DNA of 64,000 nucleotides from Clostridiales bacterium (GCA_019419955.1 JAHZIB010000003.1:27816-91815); one strand, 5' to 3'; shown: positions 16,928 through 27,900, numbered from the stretch's first letter. Notes: generated by a model not told the origin, from the sequence alone. A program made the numbers and translations.

Positions 16928-19900
16928 ATGAGTAAACTATTTGAAAAAATGATTGCGTTAATTTTAGTTTTAATTTTAACTACAGCGAATTTACTTTGGA
17001 TTGGAGGGTATACATATGTGTATGCATTAAGCGACGAACAGTTGAGTAAGCAAGATGCTGAAACAAATCACAAAAACGTCGAGTTTAATGCATATTTTAA
17101 TAACGGTTCGCATAGTCAGATGTTTGAAATAAACAGTGAGGAAGCAATACTATATTTAAAAATAAATGTTATGAATTCAGGATATTTGGAAAATGGTGTT
17201 ATTGAATTCCAAAATGCGAATTTTAGGCTAAAAGACGGGATAAGTAATGAGAATATACAGAGAGTTGATATAAATAATAACAAAATACTGTTAAACAAAA
17301 TAAATAATGGTTCAGATATTACTTTAGAACTTCCAATAGAGATATTAAAGAATGAGAATGTTTCAGTAGACCATTTTAGCAAAGAGACTACAACTAAATT
17401 TACAGGAACTTATGTAAATGGCGAAGGCGATGATTATATTATAGAAAAAGATGTGACTAATAGAATTTCATGGAATGCTACAGCAGAATCAGAATTGAAA
17501 GTTGAAAATACTAAGTTTATACCATATGCAGAAAATGAAAATCTTGGAGTATTAGTACAAACAAAAATCAGATCAAACATAAAAGATAATACTTTACCAA
17601 TAAAGACTACTAACATAGAAATTACAGTACCATCAATTAATAATACATATCCTACATCTGCTACTGTAATTGCACTTAAAACTGAAGCAACAAATGGAAA
17701 AACAGATGGATTGGATTTTGGAAATGCTAATTATACATATAATACAGAAGAAGGAAAGATAAGTATAAATAATTCGAATTTAGCAGACAGTATATCATGG
17801 AAAGGTGGTACTGATGAATATTTAGTTACATATTTATTTGAAGGTGAAGAAATATACAATTTTGTTACTGAAAATGGGATAGATAGTCAAATAGGTATTA
17901 CTTCAAATTTAACTGTTTACAGTGGAGAAGAACTTAATATAAATAATAGTGTAAATATTCCAGTTAGATGTACAGAAAAACTTAATAATATTATAGACTT
18001 TGGAATATCAGCACCATCAAGCCTATCAAAAGGACATATTTATACTAATTATGATGCGAAAAATAAAATAGAAACAGAATATACAAATAAATATACAGTA
18101 ACAATACCAAGTGCAAAATTAGTTAATAATTTACAATTTGTGCAAACTATTGATAAATTTATAACGGCTGAAAAAGAAGAAGGACTTACAACTATAGGCA
18201 ATAATAATTATGCATATAATAAAAGAATAGAAATTACCCAAGCGATTTTTAATAAGATACTTGGAGAAGATGGAGTAATAACAGTTAAAGATAATAAAAA
18301 CAATGTTTTAGGAATTATTAATAAAGATACAAAATTAGAAAATGGAGTATATGTTTTAGAACTAAACCAACAAAATAACAATAGATTAATTATTGAAACT
18401 ACAGCTCCTATAGCTGAGGGACAGCTAGAGTTAAACATAGTTAAAGCATTAAAAGGAAAAATTGATTATTCAAAAGACCAAATGAAAAATTTTAACAAGA
18501 TGGAAATGGAGCTTGTTGGCAAAGCAAATGAAACAAGTACTAATTATACAGTTCAAACAGTATTAAAAGAGCCTGAGACAAAAGTGGATTTAGAAATAAG
18601 CAAGACTGATCTGACCACAGTATTAAAAAATGAAGACGTAGAAATTAGAGCAATTTTAAATACTTCTAGTGAATATAATGCACTATTTAAAAATCCAACT
18701 TTAAAAATTACTTTGCCATCTAGCATTAAAGAAGTAACACTAAAAAATACGAATATATTATTAGATAATGGATTGAAAGTAGACAAAGCTACTGTTACTG
18801 AAGAGAATGGATGTAAAGTTATAAATGTTAATTTAAAAGGAACTCAAACAGAATATTCAATAAATGCAGAATATAAAGGACCAATTATAGTAATAAATAC
18901 AGACTTAACATTAGATAATTTGGCACCAAGTAGTGCAGAAGTTATTGAAATGCAATATGTGAATGGAAACAATTATGCTATTAAGACAGAAGGAACTGTA
19001 AAAAAAGATGTTAATGTAGTGGCACCAAGTGGAATAGTAACTGCTAATGGAATTAATAATTATAAAGATGGAGAGGCAGAAGTAAAAACTATCTCGGGTG
19101 AGTCACAAACAGTAGAGTTAGAGACATATTCAGAAGCAAGAACAGCAACTGTTAATGGTACAATAATAAATAACTATTCTAATAATATTAATAATGTAAA
19201 AATTTTAGGAAGAATACCAGCAGAAGGAAATAAGAAAATTGATGAAAATTCTGATATGGGTTCAAACTTAACTACACCAATGTTAAGTGATTTAAATGTG
19301 ACGGGAATTGATAGTAGTAATTATACAGTATATTATTCAGAAAATATAAATGCTACAAATAATTTAGAAGATAAAGCAAATGGCTGGTCAACAGAAAGAA
19401 CTACTAATTCATGTTCATATTTAATAGATTTCGCAAATTACGAGATGAAAACTGGAACTAAGGCAGAGTTTTCATATAATATATCGATACCAGCGAACAT
19501 GACACATAATAATAGTACATATGAAATGTATAAGGTATACTATGATAATGTTACAGATATAGGAACTATAGCAGAAAGCAAAAATTCTGCAGTTGTGGGT
19601 ATGACTACAGGTCAAGGACCTGAACTAACAGCAGAATTGAGTTCAACAATAGATACAATTAGAGAAGGTCAGATTGTAAGAATGACAGCTAAAGTGGAAA
19701 ATGTTGGAGAGGTTAATGCAGAAAATGTTAAACTAACAGTTAAAGCTCCAATATATACAAAATTTGTAAAATTCTATGTTGCATCAGAATTTAGAGGAGA
19801 AACAGCAAGAGAAAAAACATTAGATGTAGGAAATTTGAAACCAGGAGAAACAAAAGAAGTTTCTTACTATTTAAAAGTGAATGATAATACAATTCTTGAT

Positions 19901-21913
19901 CGAAATTCAGATGAATATAAAAATATGACAGATGAAGAAAAATTACAAATACAAGAACAAGAGGGAAAATATCCAAAAGAAGTGAAAGCAGAAGCATCAA
20001 TATCTGCAACTGATTTGGATAATCCAATTAAGAGTGAAACTAGCATAAGCATTCAAGAAGGAAATATTTCAGTTGAAATGATAGGAAATGCTCCAGAAGA
20101 CGAAACATTATCACAGGGTAGACAAATAGAGTATGACATTAATATATATAATATTTCAGGTTCAGATAACTTAAGCAATGTTGTTGCAACAATTGAACTT
20201 CCACGAGGTATTAGTTATAATAGTGCAATTATTAGGGACAGTATAATGTCAGATAATGAAACAACAGATGGTGTAAATTATAATCAAAACAATAATACGG
20301 TACAAGTAACTATTCCAAATATGGAAATACAAAAAAATATACATTTAATTGTAACTGTAGATGATTCTGACCAAGTAGGTTCTTTTATGACAAAAGTTAA
20401 AGCAGAGAGTGGAGAGGAGCATTATTCAAATATTGTAGAGTATAATGCCGAAAAGCCGGAAATCGAAATTTCAGAATTGACATCAAGTCCAAGATATATA
20501 AAAGAAGGAGAAAATGTTACATATAAGTTTCAGATAATTAATAAAGGAAGTTCATATATTAGGAATGTTAAAATTACAGATGAGTTACCCGAAGAGCTTA
20601 ATTTTGTTAGAGCTACATATACTGTAAAAGGACAAGAGGCAGCAACTACGACATTACAAGATGGAAAAGTAGTTATAGATATTATAGAGGTAGAGCCAGA
20701 AGAAACTATTGATGTAGAGATTATTGCAAGAGCAGGTTTATTACCAGATACTAATGACAAAGAAATACAAAATCAAGTTAGTGTATCAGCTACAAATCTT
20801 GAAGAGACAAAAAGCAATACTGTAACCAACATTATAGAGTATTATGAAGGGGCACATACTGATGATGGAACAAACCCAATTAACCCATCAGGAAGATACA
20901 AAATAACTGGTACAGCATGGCTTGACAGCAATCAAAATGGTAAAAGAGAAAATTCAGAAGAATTATTGTCAGGTATTCAAGTGATTTTGATGAATAAGGA
21001 TAGAAACTCAATAGTTAAAGACCCAGATACAAATAAAGAAATGAGAACAACAACAGGAAGTAATGGTAAGTATGAGTTTTCTAATGTACCACATGGAGAT
21101 TATATAGTATTGTTTGCATATGATTCATCAAGATATAGTTTGACTAAATATCAGGAAGCAGGAGTAGACAGTGCATTCAATTCAGATGCAATTGATGTAA
21201 ATATTACTATAGATGGAGAAAGAAAAATTGCAGGTATTACAGACATACTTTCAGTAACAAATGGTAATATAAGAGATATTGATATAGGTCTATATAATGC
21301 TGAAAAGTTTGATTTAAGATTAGACAAATATATAAATAAAATTACATTAACAACACCAACAATAGGAACTAATACATATAACTATGATAATGAGGATCTA
21401 GCAAAAATTGAAGTTTTGGGTCAAAATTTAGGGAAAAGTGATGTGGCAATAGAGTACAAAATTGTAGTTACAAATGAAGGGGCAGTACCAGGTTATGTTA
21501 GAAAAATAGTAGATTATTTGCCAGAAGGAGTAAAATTCAATACTGAACTAAACGAGGATTGGTTCTTATCGGATAATGGAAATATATATAATACAAGCTT
21601 GGAAAATACAAAAATAGAACCTGGAGAATCTAAAGAAGTTACTTTAATAGTTAGTCATAATATATCAAAAGTAGAAATACTAAACAATAGTGCAGAAATC
21701 TATGAAGCATATAACGAACAAGGTTTAAATGATATAGATTCAACTCCAGGGAACAAGGTAGAAACAGAAGATGATATGTCAAAAGCAGATGTAGTATTAT
21801 CATTAGTAACTGGTGGTACAACGATAATGATAATAACTTTAGTATTAGGAGTTACAGTATTATTAGCATTTGGCGTATATGAGATTAAAAGAAGAGTGCT
21901 TAAAAAGAAATAG
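16928..21913 (+). CDS. Giant DUF11/SdrD-type surface protein, module 1 (A1)
   Basis: 1661 residues. Signal peptide (about 1-33, ends YVYA). Long beta-rich ectodomain, several DUF11/CARDB-like modules from about residue 900 (TAKVENVGEVNAENVKLTV, NIYNISGSDNLSNVVATIEL, KFQIINKGSSYIRNVKITDEL). An SdrD B-type collagen-binding-like domain at about 1320-1455 (ITGTAWLDSNQNGKRENSEELLSG...). Then another DUF11 unit and a C-terminal membrane segment (about 1630-1652) with a basic stop (KRRVLKKK). No LPXTG motif, so it is membrane-anchored. Start at 16928 is set by GGAGG five bases upstream; the ATG at 16916 overlaps that site. It starts a two-gene unit with 21933 and is paralogous to 27937. Adhesin or S-layer-like role inferred. 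Confidence 0.85.
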   Translation: MSKLFEKMIALILVLILTTANLLWIGGYTYVYALSDEQLSKQDAETNHKNVEFNAYFNNGSHSQMFEINSEEAILYLKINVMNSGYLENGVIEFQNANFRLKDGISNENIQRVDINNNKILLNKINNGSDITLELPIEILKNENVSVDHFSKETTTKFTGTYVNGEGDDYIIEKDVTNRISWNATAESELKVENTKFIPYAENENLGVLVQTKIRSNIKDNTLPIKTTNIEITVPSINNTYPTSATVIALKTEATNGKTDGLDFGNANYTYNTEEGKISINNSNLADSISWKGGTDEYLVTYLFEGEEIYNFVTENGIDSQIGITSNLTVYSGEELNINNSVNIPVRCTEKLNNIIDFGISAPSSLSKGHIYTNYDAKNKIETEYTNKYTVTIPSAKLVNNLQFVQTIDKFITAEKEEGLTTIGNNNYAYNKRIEITQAIFNKILGEDGVITVKDNKNNVLGIINKDTKLENGVYVLELNQQNNNRLIIETTAPIAEGQLELNIVKALKGKIDYSKDQMKNFNKMEMELVGKANETSTNYTVQTVLKEPETKVDLEISKTDLTTVLKNEDVEIRAILNTSSEYNALFKNPTLKITLPSSIKEVTLKNTNILLDNGLKVDKATVTEENGCKVINVNLKGTQTEYSINAEYKGPIIVINTDLTLDNLAPSSAEVIEMQYVNGNNYAIKTEGTVKKDVNVVAPSGIVTANGINNYKDGEAEVKTISGESQTVELETYSEARTATVNGTIINNYSNNINNVKILGRIPAEGNKKIDENSDMGSNLTTPMLSDLNVTGIDSSNYTVYYSENINATNNLEDKANGWSTERTTNSCSYLIDFANYEMKTGTKAEFSYNISIPANMTHNNSTYEMYKVYYDNVTDIGTIAESKNSAVVGMTTGQGPELTAELSSTIDTIREGQIVRMTAKVENVGEVNAENVKLTVKAPIYTKFVKFYVASEFRGETAREKTLDVGNLKPGETKEVSYYLKVNDNTILDRNSDEYKNMTDEEKLQIQEQEGKYPKEVKAEASISATDLDNPIKSETSISIQEGNISVEMIGNAPEDETLSQGRQIEYDINIYNISGSDNLSNVVATIELPRGISYNSAIIRDSIMSDNETTDGVNYNQNNNTVQVTIPNMEIQKNIHLIVTVDDSDQVGSFMTKVKAESGEEHYSNIVEYNAEKPEIEISELTSSPRYIKEGENVTYKFQIINKGSSYIRNVKITDELPEELNFVRATYTVKGQEAATTTLQDGKVVIDIIEVEPEETIDVEIIARAGLLPDTNDKEIQNQVSVSATNLEETKSNTVTNIIEYYEGAHTDDGTNPINPSGRYKITGTAWLDSNQNGKRENSEELLSGIQVILMNKDRNSIVKDPDTNKEMRTTTGSNGKYEFSNVPHGDYIVLFAYDSSRYSLTKYQEAGVDSAFNSDAIDVNITIDGERKIAGITDILSVTNGNIRDIDIGLYNAEKFDLRLDKYINKITLTTPTIGTNTYNYDNEDLAKIEVLGQNLGKSDVAIEYKIVVTNEGAVPGYVRKIVDYLPEGVKFNTELNEDWFLSDNGNIYNTSLENTKIEPGESKEVTLIVSHNISKVEILNNSAEIYEAYNEQGLNDIDSTPGNKVETEDDMSKADVVLSLVTGGTTIMIITLVLGVTVLLAFGVYEIKRRVLKKK

Positions 21914-21932
21914 GAAGAAAGGAGGAAATAAA

Positions 21933-24900
21933 ATGAGAGCTAAAGTAGCAAAAATTATAGTATTTACTGTAATAATGATTGTTGCCTTATTTGGTACAGT
22001 CAATATACTAAAGAATAAGGTTCTTGCCGTCGAAGGTGAAAATTCTAGTAAAAATAATAATCTTGTTGCTAACATAGGAGAAAGAGTAGAAGGGGAACCT
22101 AATCCAGATGAATATAATTATGAAAGTTCTTGTGGTTCATTTTGGGAAGCAAGGGAAAGAAATACATTGCCTCTACCATTACCGGCTTATGATGGATACC
22201 AAATCTACTGTTCTGAGCATGGTGTGGATGCAGAAGTACTTGACAACTACCCATACTCATATAAGGAAATAGAAGCATCAAATGGTAGAGGAACATCTGG
22301 AAGCCCATGTGTTACATTAGAACCACCAGCAGGTACAATTTCTCCAATAGGATATGAAGCAATAAATTCAGCAGATTTACCACCAGTAGCTGCATACATC
22401 ATCTCAGATAGCCCACAAGGGCAGTGGACAGCAGAAAAGCAACGTGGTCTATGGAATCTTTCTGAATATACAGGTGGATTAATTAGAATATTAGGACATT
22501 CCGCAAATGATGGTCCATCTAAATATGATACAGAAGGAATATATTATTATTACTATGACCAAGCTGTTAGAGGAAAAGGACTTCAACCGGAAAATCAAAC
22601 TATTACAAGTGAGCAATTAGGTTCAAATCCATCAGCAGAAGAACTTGAAAAAGTATTAAGAGTAAATATTAATTCTGAAACAGGAGAATACATTGTAGGA
22701 CCATTTAAGATGGATTATACTAATGGTAGATATGATAATATTGCATTTTCTGGTGTATCTAATATGGAAGTATTGGGATATAATGCAAAAGGAGAACTGG
22801 TTAGAGGAGCAAAAGAAAACGAAGATAGTGGAGAAGAAGCTATAAAAGTTGAAAAAATAATTTTGGCTGATAAAGTAACGGGAGCTTTAGGATCTTCACA
22901 AGAACCAGACTACTTTACACCAGATCAAGATAAAGTAGATAGAACAGAACAAATATATCCAGAACCAGAACAAGAATTTTACATAGTATACTCAGATCCA
23001 AATGCAGAATTATCACCAAACGATGAAGATAGAGTTGCAAAGATATGCTTAAAAGTAAAATTTCAATACATGCTTGCATATGGTGAATATACCGAATATG
23101 AAGGTACAAAATTGACAGTACAACAAAAACATGAGCATCCTAGTTTGGAGACTTGTACAAAAAGCATTTATTTACAAAGTGCTCACCAACAAAATCAAAT
23201 ATGTGTTGATGCGATAAGAGTTCTATATGAGCAAGAACTTATTATATGTGGTGGTGAAGAGCCAATAGACACGACAATGGAGCTTGGAGGACATGTATGG
23301 GAAGATGGAGTAGCAACTAAGGAGTCTAAAGCAGATGGAGTAAGCAATACAGATGGAGAAGGAATAGACACACCACTTCCAAATGTAAAAGTAACACTAT
23401 ATGAGACAGAAAATGGAAGTGATGGAGAGATTGCTACACTAATGACAGATCCTAATGAAGCAGGAATAGATGAAGCAGAAGTAATGCATAGAATTAATTC
23501 AACCTTTACAGATGAAAATGGCGATTACTTGTTCAGAGGATTAAATCCAATGAAGAAGTACTATGTAACATTTGAGTATAATGGGCAGACATATTTACCT
23601 ACAGAATACTTAAATACTGGTTCAACTCAATATAATTCAGTACAAGATATGGTAAATGCAGGTTTATATAATACAAATGAATGGGAAGTAACATCAAAAG
23701 GAACCGAGGCTGAAACAGCAGGTAGTGTTCAAGGAGTAGATATTGGAAGAAGTGAATTTGACCAAAGATATAAAGAGATTGCATCATATCCAGAAAACTA
23801 TACTTCAAGTAATTCTTTAGGACAAGTTGGAGAAAAGAATGCGGTTTTTACAAAATTAGAATTGATGGGTTATGAATTAAGTGATAGTGGCACTTATTCG
23901 CAAACAGAAACTCAATTAATAGATGGTTTCAAATATGATGAAAGAGGACTAGAGACAGATGAATATGCAGAGGGTGTAATAAGCCAGAAAGTAAAAGAAT
24001 TTATTAATACAAATAAAAAATTCCCTTCTGATGATGAAATGAAATCAATCTATAGTGAAATTGCAGGTGGAGATCAGGATACTTGGATGAAACTACAATT
24101 TATAGAAGATTGCTATATTAATGCTTACTCAGGTTCACCATTAAATGGAGGACAGGTAGACTTATATCCTGTATATGACCAATTTAAGATTAACAAAGAA
24201 ATAAATGGAACATATGATATGAGTTCAGATATTATAGATGGTGTGGAATATAAACCAATATATCCTGGACAATACTATGTGAATTTAGGTCTATGGAGAA
24301 GGCAAGAATTTGATATGGCACTTAGAAAAGATGTCTACAAAGCAGCACTTAAAATAAACAATAAAACAGTTGTATATGATTATAACCAAAGAAATATTGA
24401 CAAACCAGAAGATTCTGAAAATAGCAATAATCAGGCAGATGGTCAGGACAATGAATCATATTGGGATATAAACGTAAGAATGTCAGATTATAATGCATAC
24501 TATGGGGCATCATATAATGAAAGTGGCAGTAAAGGATATAACAGAGAGTTATATCAGGAAGACTATAACTATAGTAGTAGCGAATTAGGACATCCAGGTT
24601 CAGATTTAGAGGTATATATCACATATAAGATTTCACTTAGAAACCAATCACAAAGTATTGAAGGAAGAATTAAGGAAGTAGTTGACTATTATGATAATGA
24701 ATTTACTTTTAAACCAAACCTATCTTGGGTAATGTTCCAAAATGAAAATAGCTTTGGAGAACCAGATGATAATGAATATTATTCAATGATGGAACAGGAG
24801 CAAAGTGTAATTGATGGAGAAAGCACAGCAGCAACATCATTTATCACGGGGGCTAATGATGCAAAAGCTTCAGAAAAAAGTCGTTATGGAAATGAAGGTT

Positions 24901-27374
24901 CTCTTGATGCACATAAGAGTGTATATGTAGCAGGACTAGAAAATGAGCAATTGCAAACTGGAGAAATGGCATTTATATATTTAACATTTGAAGCAAACAA
25001 AGACGAAAATGGAAAGATAATATTAGATAATGAAAGTAGCCCAAAGGATAATATTGCAGAAATAAATGGTTATGAGACATATTATAGAGATGGAACAGAA
25101 TTACCAAATGGAGTAACAAAAGGCTCTGGGGACATAGCAGGTTTACTTGATAGGGATTCGAATCCAGGTAATGTAGATGAAGACTTAGAAGGAAAATTAC
25201 AGGAAGATAAATATGAAAAATACTTTGAAGATGATACTGATAGAGCACCTGCATTAAGAATAATAATCGATGAGGATGGAATAAGAAAAGCAAATGGTAC
25301 TGTTTGGGAAGACGATAGAACTGAAAATCAAGAAGGAGCTAGAATAGGAAATGGTATTAGAGACAATGATGAAATTGGAATAGAGGGAGTTACAGTCCAA
25401 TTAGTAGAGAAATGTATCAATGGTGCAGAATATATTTGGCAACAAACAACAACAAATGAAAATGGTGTTTACAGTTTCGAAAACTATATTCCAGCAGATT
25501 ATGTAATAAGATTCTATTATGGAGATACTGCGGCAACAGCACTTGTAGATGGTAAGGGAGGTTCTAATGTAACATCTTACAATGGCCAAGACTTTAAGTC
25601 TACGACATATCAAGTGGGTATAGACCAAAATGGTGCAACAGATGACCAAGGTAGATACCAAGGATATGTAAATACGGAAACACAAAATGTAAGTGGAAAA
25701 TATAACCCAAATAAGAATTCACCTACAGACGATACGTATGGATATGACATATATAAAGCAGATGCAAGTGGAACAAATTACTCAGATGCAAAAGATATTT
25801 GGAGTACAGATAATAGAAGTGACCAAAGTATAATAGGACCTATTCAATCGGCAAGAAAAATTCAGGGAAGACAAGCGGTAAATGATTATAGTACTACAGG
25901 AGTAACGAATCATGTGGCAGAAGTTTTAGCTTCACCATATGAAATACCGACGTATGGTAATAATGAATATTCAGAGGACGAGATGACTGCATTACATAAT
26001 GAGCTTATGAATAAGACATACATGACTTCTGAAACAGGTGTTATAGTAGCTGAATTTGAATACAACAGACAACAAACAGGTAAAGATCAGGCAAAAGATA
26101 ATGGCAATGGAGTAGCTACTGGAGATAACATCTATAATGGTGAATATACACTTGCAAATATAGATTTAGGCTTAGCAGAAAGACCAAAAGCTCAGTTAGA
26201 AATAGATAAAGCTATTACTAATATTAATTTGACACTTGCAAATGGAACTGTACTATTTGATATAAGTGAAGCAGCAAACAATGCATTATGGCAAAAGCAC
26301 GAATCATACAACTTAGGTAGCATACAAAAAGATGGAATGTATGAGAACTATTATGGGGATAATCATAGATATGCATTAAAAACTGAAAGAAATGGAATTA
26401 ATGATATTATAACTAGGACAGATAAAGGATTAGTACAGATTACAATGGATGAGGAATTAATGCATGGTTCAACAATAAGAATCACGTACATGGTAAAAGT
26501 TACAAATGTTGGTGAGACAGATTATGTGGATGATGCGTCAAAAGATTTCTATTATAAAGCTATATTAGACGGGGCAGTAGTTTCAACAACTTCAGCTGAT
26601 GAATTAATAGACTGTGTACACAATAATCTACAGTTTGATGCTTCAAATGATAAAAACAATAGTAGTGGCTGGTCAATAATTGATAAAGCTACAATAGTAC
26701 CAAATACTACAGAAAATACTCCGGAAAACTTAATGAATATTAAATTAGCAGGACAAGTAAACAGCTTTAACAATATTATTCATTCAACATCATATGGAGC
26801 GGCACTAGAACCAGGTGGAGCAGTACAAGGAGAATTGGTATTGACGCAATTAATAACACCAGAAAATACAGACGATGACTTAACATACAATAATATGGTA
26901 GAGATAGTAAAAACTTCGAATACGGCGGGAAGAAGAATGGCTTATTCAGTAGTAGGTAACCAAGACCAAACATTAGACAATGCATCAGAAGTTGATGCAA
27001 GTGCTGCGGAAAGAGTAGTAATTTTACCACCATTTGGTCAAACACCAATCTACTATGTATTAGGTGGAATAATTGGAATTATACTAATTGCCGGAATAGT
27101 ATTTATAATAAGAAAGGTACTAAGAAATAAGAACGATAAAGAAGGACCAAGTGGAGGTCCAGAAGGAGGACCAGATATAGGACCAGATATTGACCCAGAT
27201 AAAGGTTCAGATGAAAATTCAGGTGTAGAGCTTAATAATGAACCAGAGAAGGGAGCAGATGAGAAAACGGATGTGGGTTCCGGAGACAGTTCAGAGAAGG
27301 AATTAAATAATAAACCAGATCAAAAACAGGATGGAGAATCATCAGTAGATGGAACGTCCGATGAGAAAAATTAA
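21933..27374 (+). CDS. Giant thioester-domain/SdrD-type surface protein, module 1 (A2)
   Basis: 1813 residues, start at 21933 set by AAAGGAGG. Signal/anchor segment about 8-33. The next ~150 residues resemble a thioester (TED/TQXA) adhesin domain: IYC with Cys93 and, 77 residues later, EKQRGLW with Gln170, the pair expected to form an internal thioester. SdrD B-type domains at about 451-560 (LGGHVWEDG...) and 1119-1210 (NGTVWEDD...). Large unassigned beta domains between. C-terminal membrane segment about 1704-1726, then an unusual ~85-residue cytoplasmic tail rich in Gly, Pro, Asp and Glu. It lies 19 nt after A1 and is followed by a terminator. Likely surface adhesin acting with A1; paralogue of 32927-38187. 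Confidence 0.82.
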   Translation: MRAKVAKIIVFTVIMIVALFGTVNILKNKVLAVEGENSSKNNNLVANIGERVEGEPNPDEYNYESSCGSFWEARERNTLPLPLPAYDGYQIYCSEHGVDAEVLDNYPYSYKEIEASNGRGTSGSPCVTLEPPAGTISPIGYEAINSADLPPVAAYIISDSPQGQWTAEKQRGLWNLSEYTGGLIRILGHSANDGPSKYDTEGIYYYYYDQAVRGKGLQPENQTITSEQLGSNPSAEELEKVLRVNINSETGEYIVGPFKMDYTNGRYDNIAFSGVSNMEVLGYNAKGELVRGAKENEDSGEEAIKVEKIILADKVTGALGSSQEPDYFTPDQDKVDRTEQIYPEPEQEFYIVYSDPNAELSPNDEDRVAKICLKVKFQYMLAYGEYTEYEGTKLTVQQKHEHPSLETCTKSIYLQSAHQQNQICVDAIRVLYEQELIICGGEEPIDTTMELGGHVWEDGVATKESKADGVSNTDGEGIDTPLPNVKVTLYETENGSDGEIATLMTDPNEAGIDEAEVMHRINSTFTDENGDYLFRGLNPMKKYYVTFEYNGQTYLPTEYLNTGSTQYNSVQDMVNAGLYNTNEWEVTSKGTEAETAGSVQGVDIGRSEFDQRYKEIASYPENYTSSNSLGQVGEKNAVFTKLELMGYELSDSGTYSQTETQLIDGFKYDERGLETDEYAEGVISQKVKEFINTNKKFPSDDEMKSIYSEIAGGDQDTWMKLQFIEDCYINAYSGSPLNGGQVDLYPVYDQFKINKEINGTYDMSSDIIDGVEYKPIYPGQYYVNLGLWRRQEFDMALRKDVYKAALKINNKTVVYDYNQRNIDKPEDSENSNNQADGQDNESYWDINVRMSDYNAYYGASYNESGSKGYNRELYQEDYNYSSSELGHPGSDLEVYITYKISLRNQSQSIEGRIKEVVDYYDNEFTFKPNLSWVMFQNENSFGEPDDNEYYSMMEQEQSVIDGESTAATSFITGANDAKASEKSRYGNEGSLDAHKSVYVAGLENEQLQTGEMAFIYLTFEANKDENGKIILDNESSPKDNIAEINGYETYYRDGTELPNGVTKGSGDIAGLLDRDSNPGNVDEDLEGKLQEDKYEKYFEDDTDRAPALRIIIDEDGIRKANGTVWEDDRTENQEGARIGNGIRDNDEIGIEGVTVQLVEKCINGAEYIWQQTTTNENGVYSFENYIPADYVIRFYYGDTAATALVDGKGGSNVTSYNGQDFKSTTYQVGIDQNGATDDQGRYQGYVNTETQNVSGKYNPNKNSPTDDTYGYDIYKADASGTNYSDAKDIWSTDNRSDQSIIGPIQSARKIQGRQAVNDYSTTGVTNHVAEVLASPYEIPTYGNNEYSEDEMTALHNELMNKTYMTSETGVIVAEFEYNRQQTGKDQAKDNGNGVATGDNIYNGEYTLANIDLGLAERPKAQLEIDKAITNINLTLANGTVLFDISEAANNALWQKHESYNLGSIQKDGMYENYYGDNHRYALKTERNGINDIITRTDKGLVQITMDEELMHGSTIRITYMVKVTNVGETDYVDDASKDFYYKAILDGAVVSTTSADELIDCVHNNLQFDASNDKNNSSGWSIIDKATIVPNTTENTPENLMNIKLAGQVNSFNNIIHSTSYGAALEPGGAVQGELVLTQLITPENTDDDLTYNNMVEIVKTSNTAGRRMAYSVVGNQDQTLDNASEVDASAAERVVILPPFGQTPIYYVLGGIIGIILIAGIVFIIRKVLRNKNDKEGPSGGPEGGPDIGPDIDPDKGSDENSGVELNNEPEKGADEKTDVGSGDSSEKELNNKPDQKQDGESSVDGTSDEKN

Positions 27375-27400
27375 TGGTACTCAAAAGTCTTTAAAAAGTT

Positions 27401-27454
27401 AAAAAAGGACACCCTAAAATTTTCAAGGAATTGAAAAAAAGGGGTGTCTTTTTT
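27401..27454 (+). terminator. Terminator after surface module 1
   Basis: AAAAAAGGACACCC pairs with GGGGTGTCTTTTTT across a ~25-base loop, ending in a T-run. Confidence 0.88.
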
Positions 27455-27460
27455 GTTATT

Positions 27461-27607
27461 GTATAGGAAAAATCGACTTTTTGCCTTATATTTTAGTACT
27501 TATAACGATTTTTTCGTATACAACAAGGTTAATTTACCTTAGGCTGTGCATATTCGCGAAGCGAAATGCACATGTGGACGTCGGAAGCTTTGCTTCCGCT
27601 AACGTCC
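27461..27607 (+). repeat. Dispersed intergenic repeat, copy C
   Basis: Begins GTATAGGAAAAATCGACTTT and follows copy A nearly base for base through TTATATTT(C/T)AGTA, then a strong hairpin TGTGCAT-A-TTCGC/GCGAA-ATGCACA replaces the TGTCC hairpin. It ends in a second palindrome (GGACGT...ACGTCC with GGAAGC/GCTTCC inside). Copy D follows at once. Confidence 0.8.
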
Positions 27608-27611
27608 AATT

Positions 27612-27715
27612 TTCTTACATAGAAAAATTTGCCTGACATTTCCAAAGTGACAAGGGTAAGTTTAATTGTGCTGTGAATATTTGAGAAACAAAATGCACAT
27701 GTGGCGAGACCACTT
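27612..27715 (+). repeat. Dispersed intergenic repeat, copy D
   Basis: Begins TTACATAGAAAAATTTGCC, then ACATTTCCAAAGTGACAAGG and a degenerate GTGC...TGCACATGTGGCG end. It is more like copy B at its left and copy C at its right. Together C and D fill most of the 27455-27760 spacer; 27760-27936 holds the promoter region of module 2. Confidence 0.7.
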
Positions 27716-27871
27716 TTCCTAATCTTGAAGAAAAATGAGCATCCCTAACTATTAAATGGAAGAATGTAATATGATAATAAAATTGTAATATAAACTTAAT
27801 ATTTGTCATTCAAAGTCGAAAAGCCGTAAGAAAAAGTGCCTGAAAATGGTAGGATTGGAAAGGATTGTGTA

Positions 27872-27900
27872 TTGGAAAATGTCTAAAAAAAAGATATAAT
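27872..27900 (+). promoter_or_regulatory. Promoter of second surface module
   Basis: TTGGAA, 17-base spacer, TATAAT, 36 bases before the start codon. An upstream TGTAATATAAACTTAATATT and CCGTA pair mirrors the region before 16928. Confidence 0.82.
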
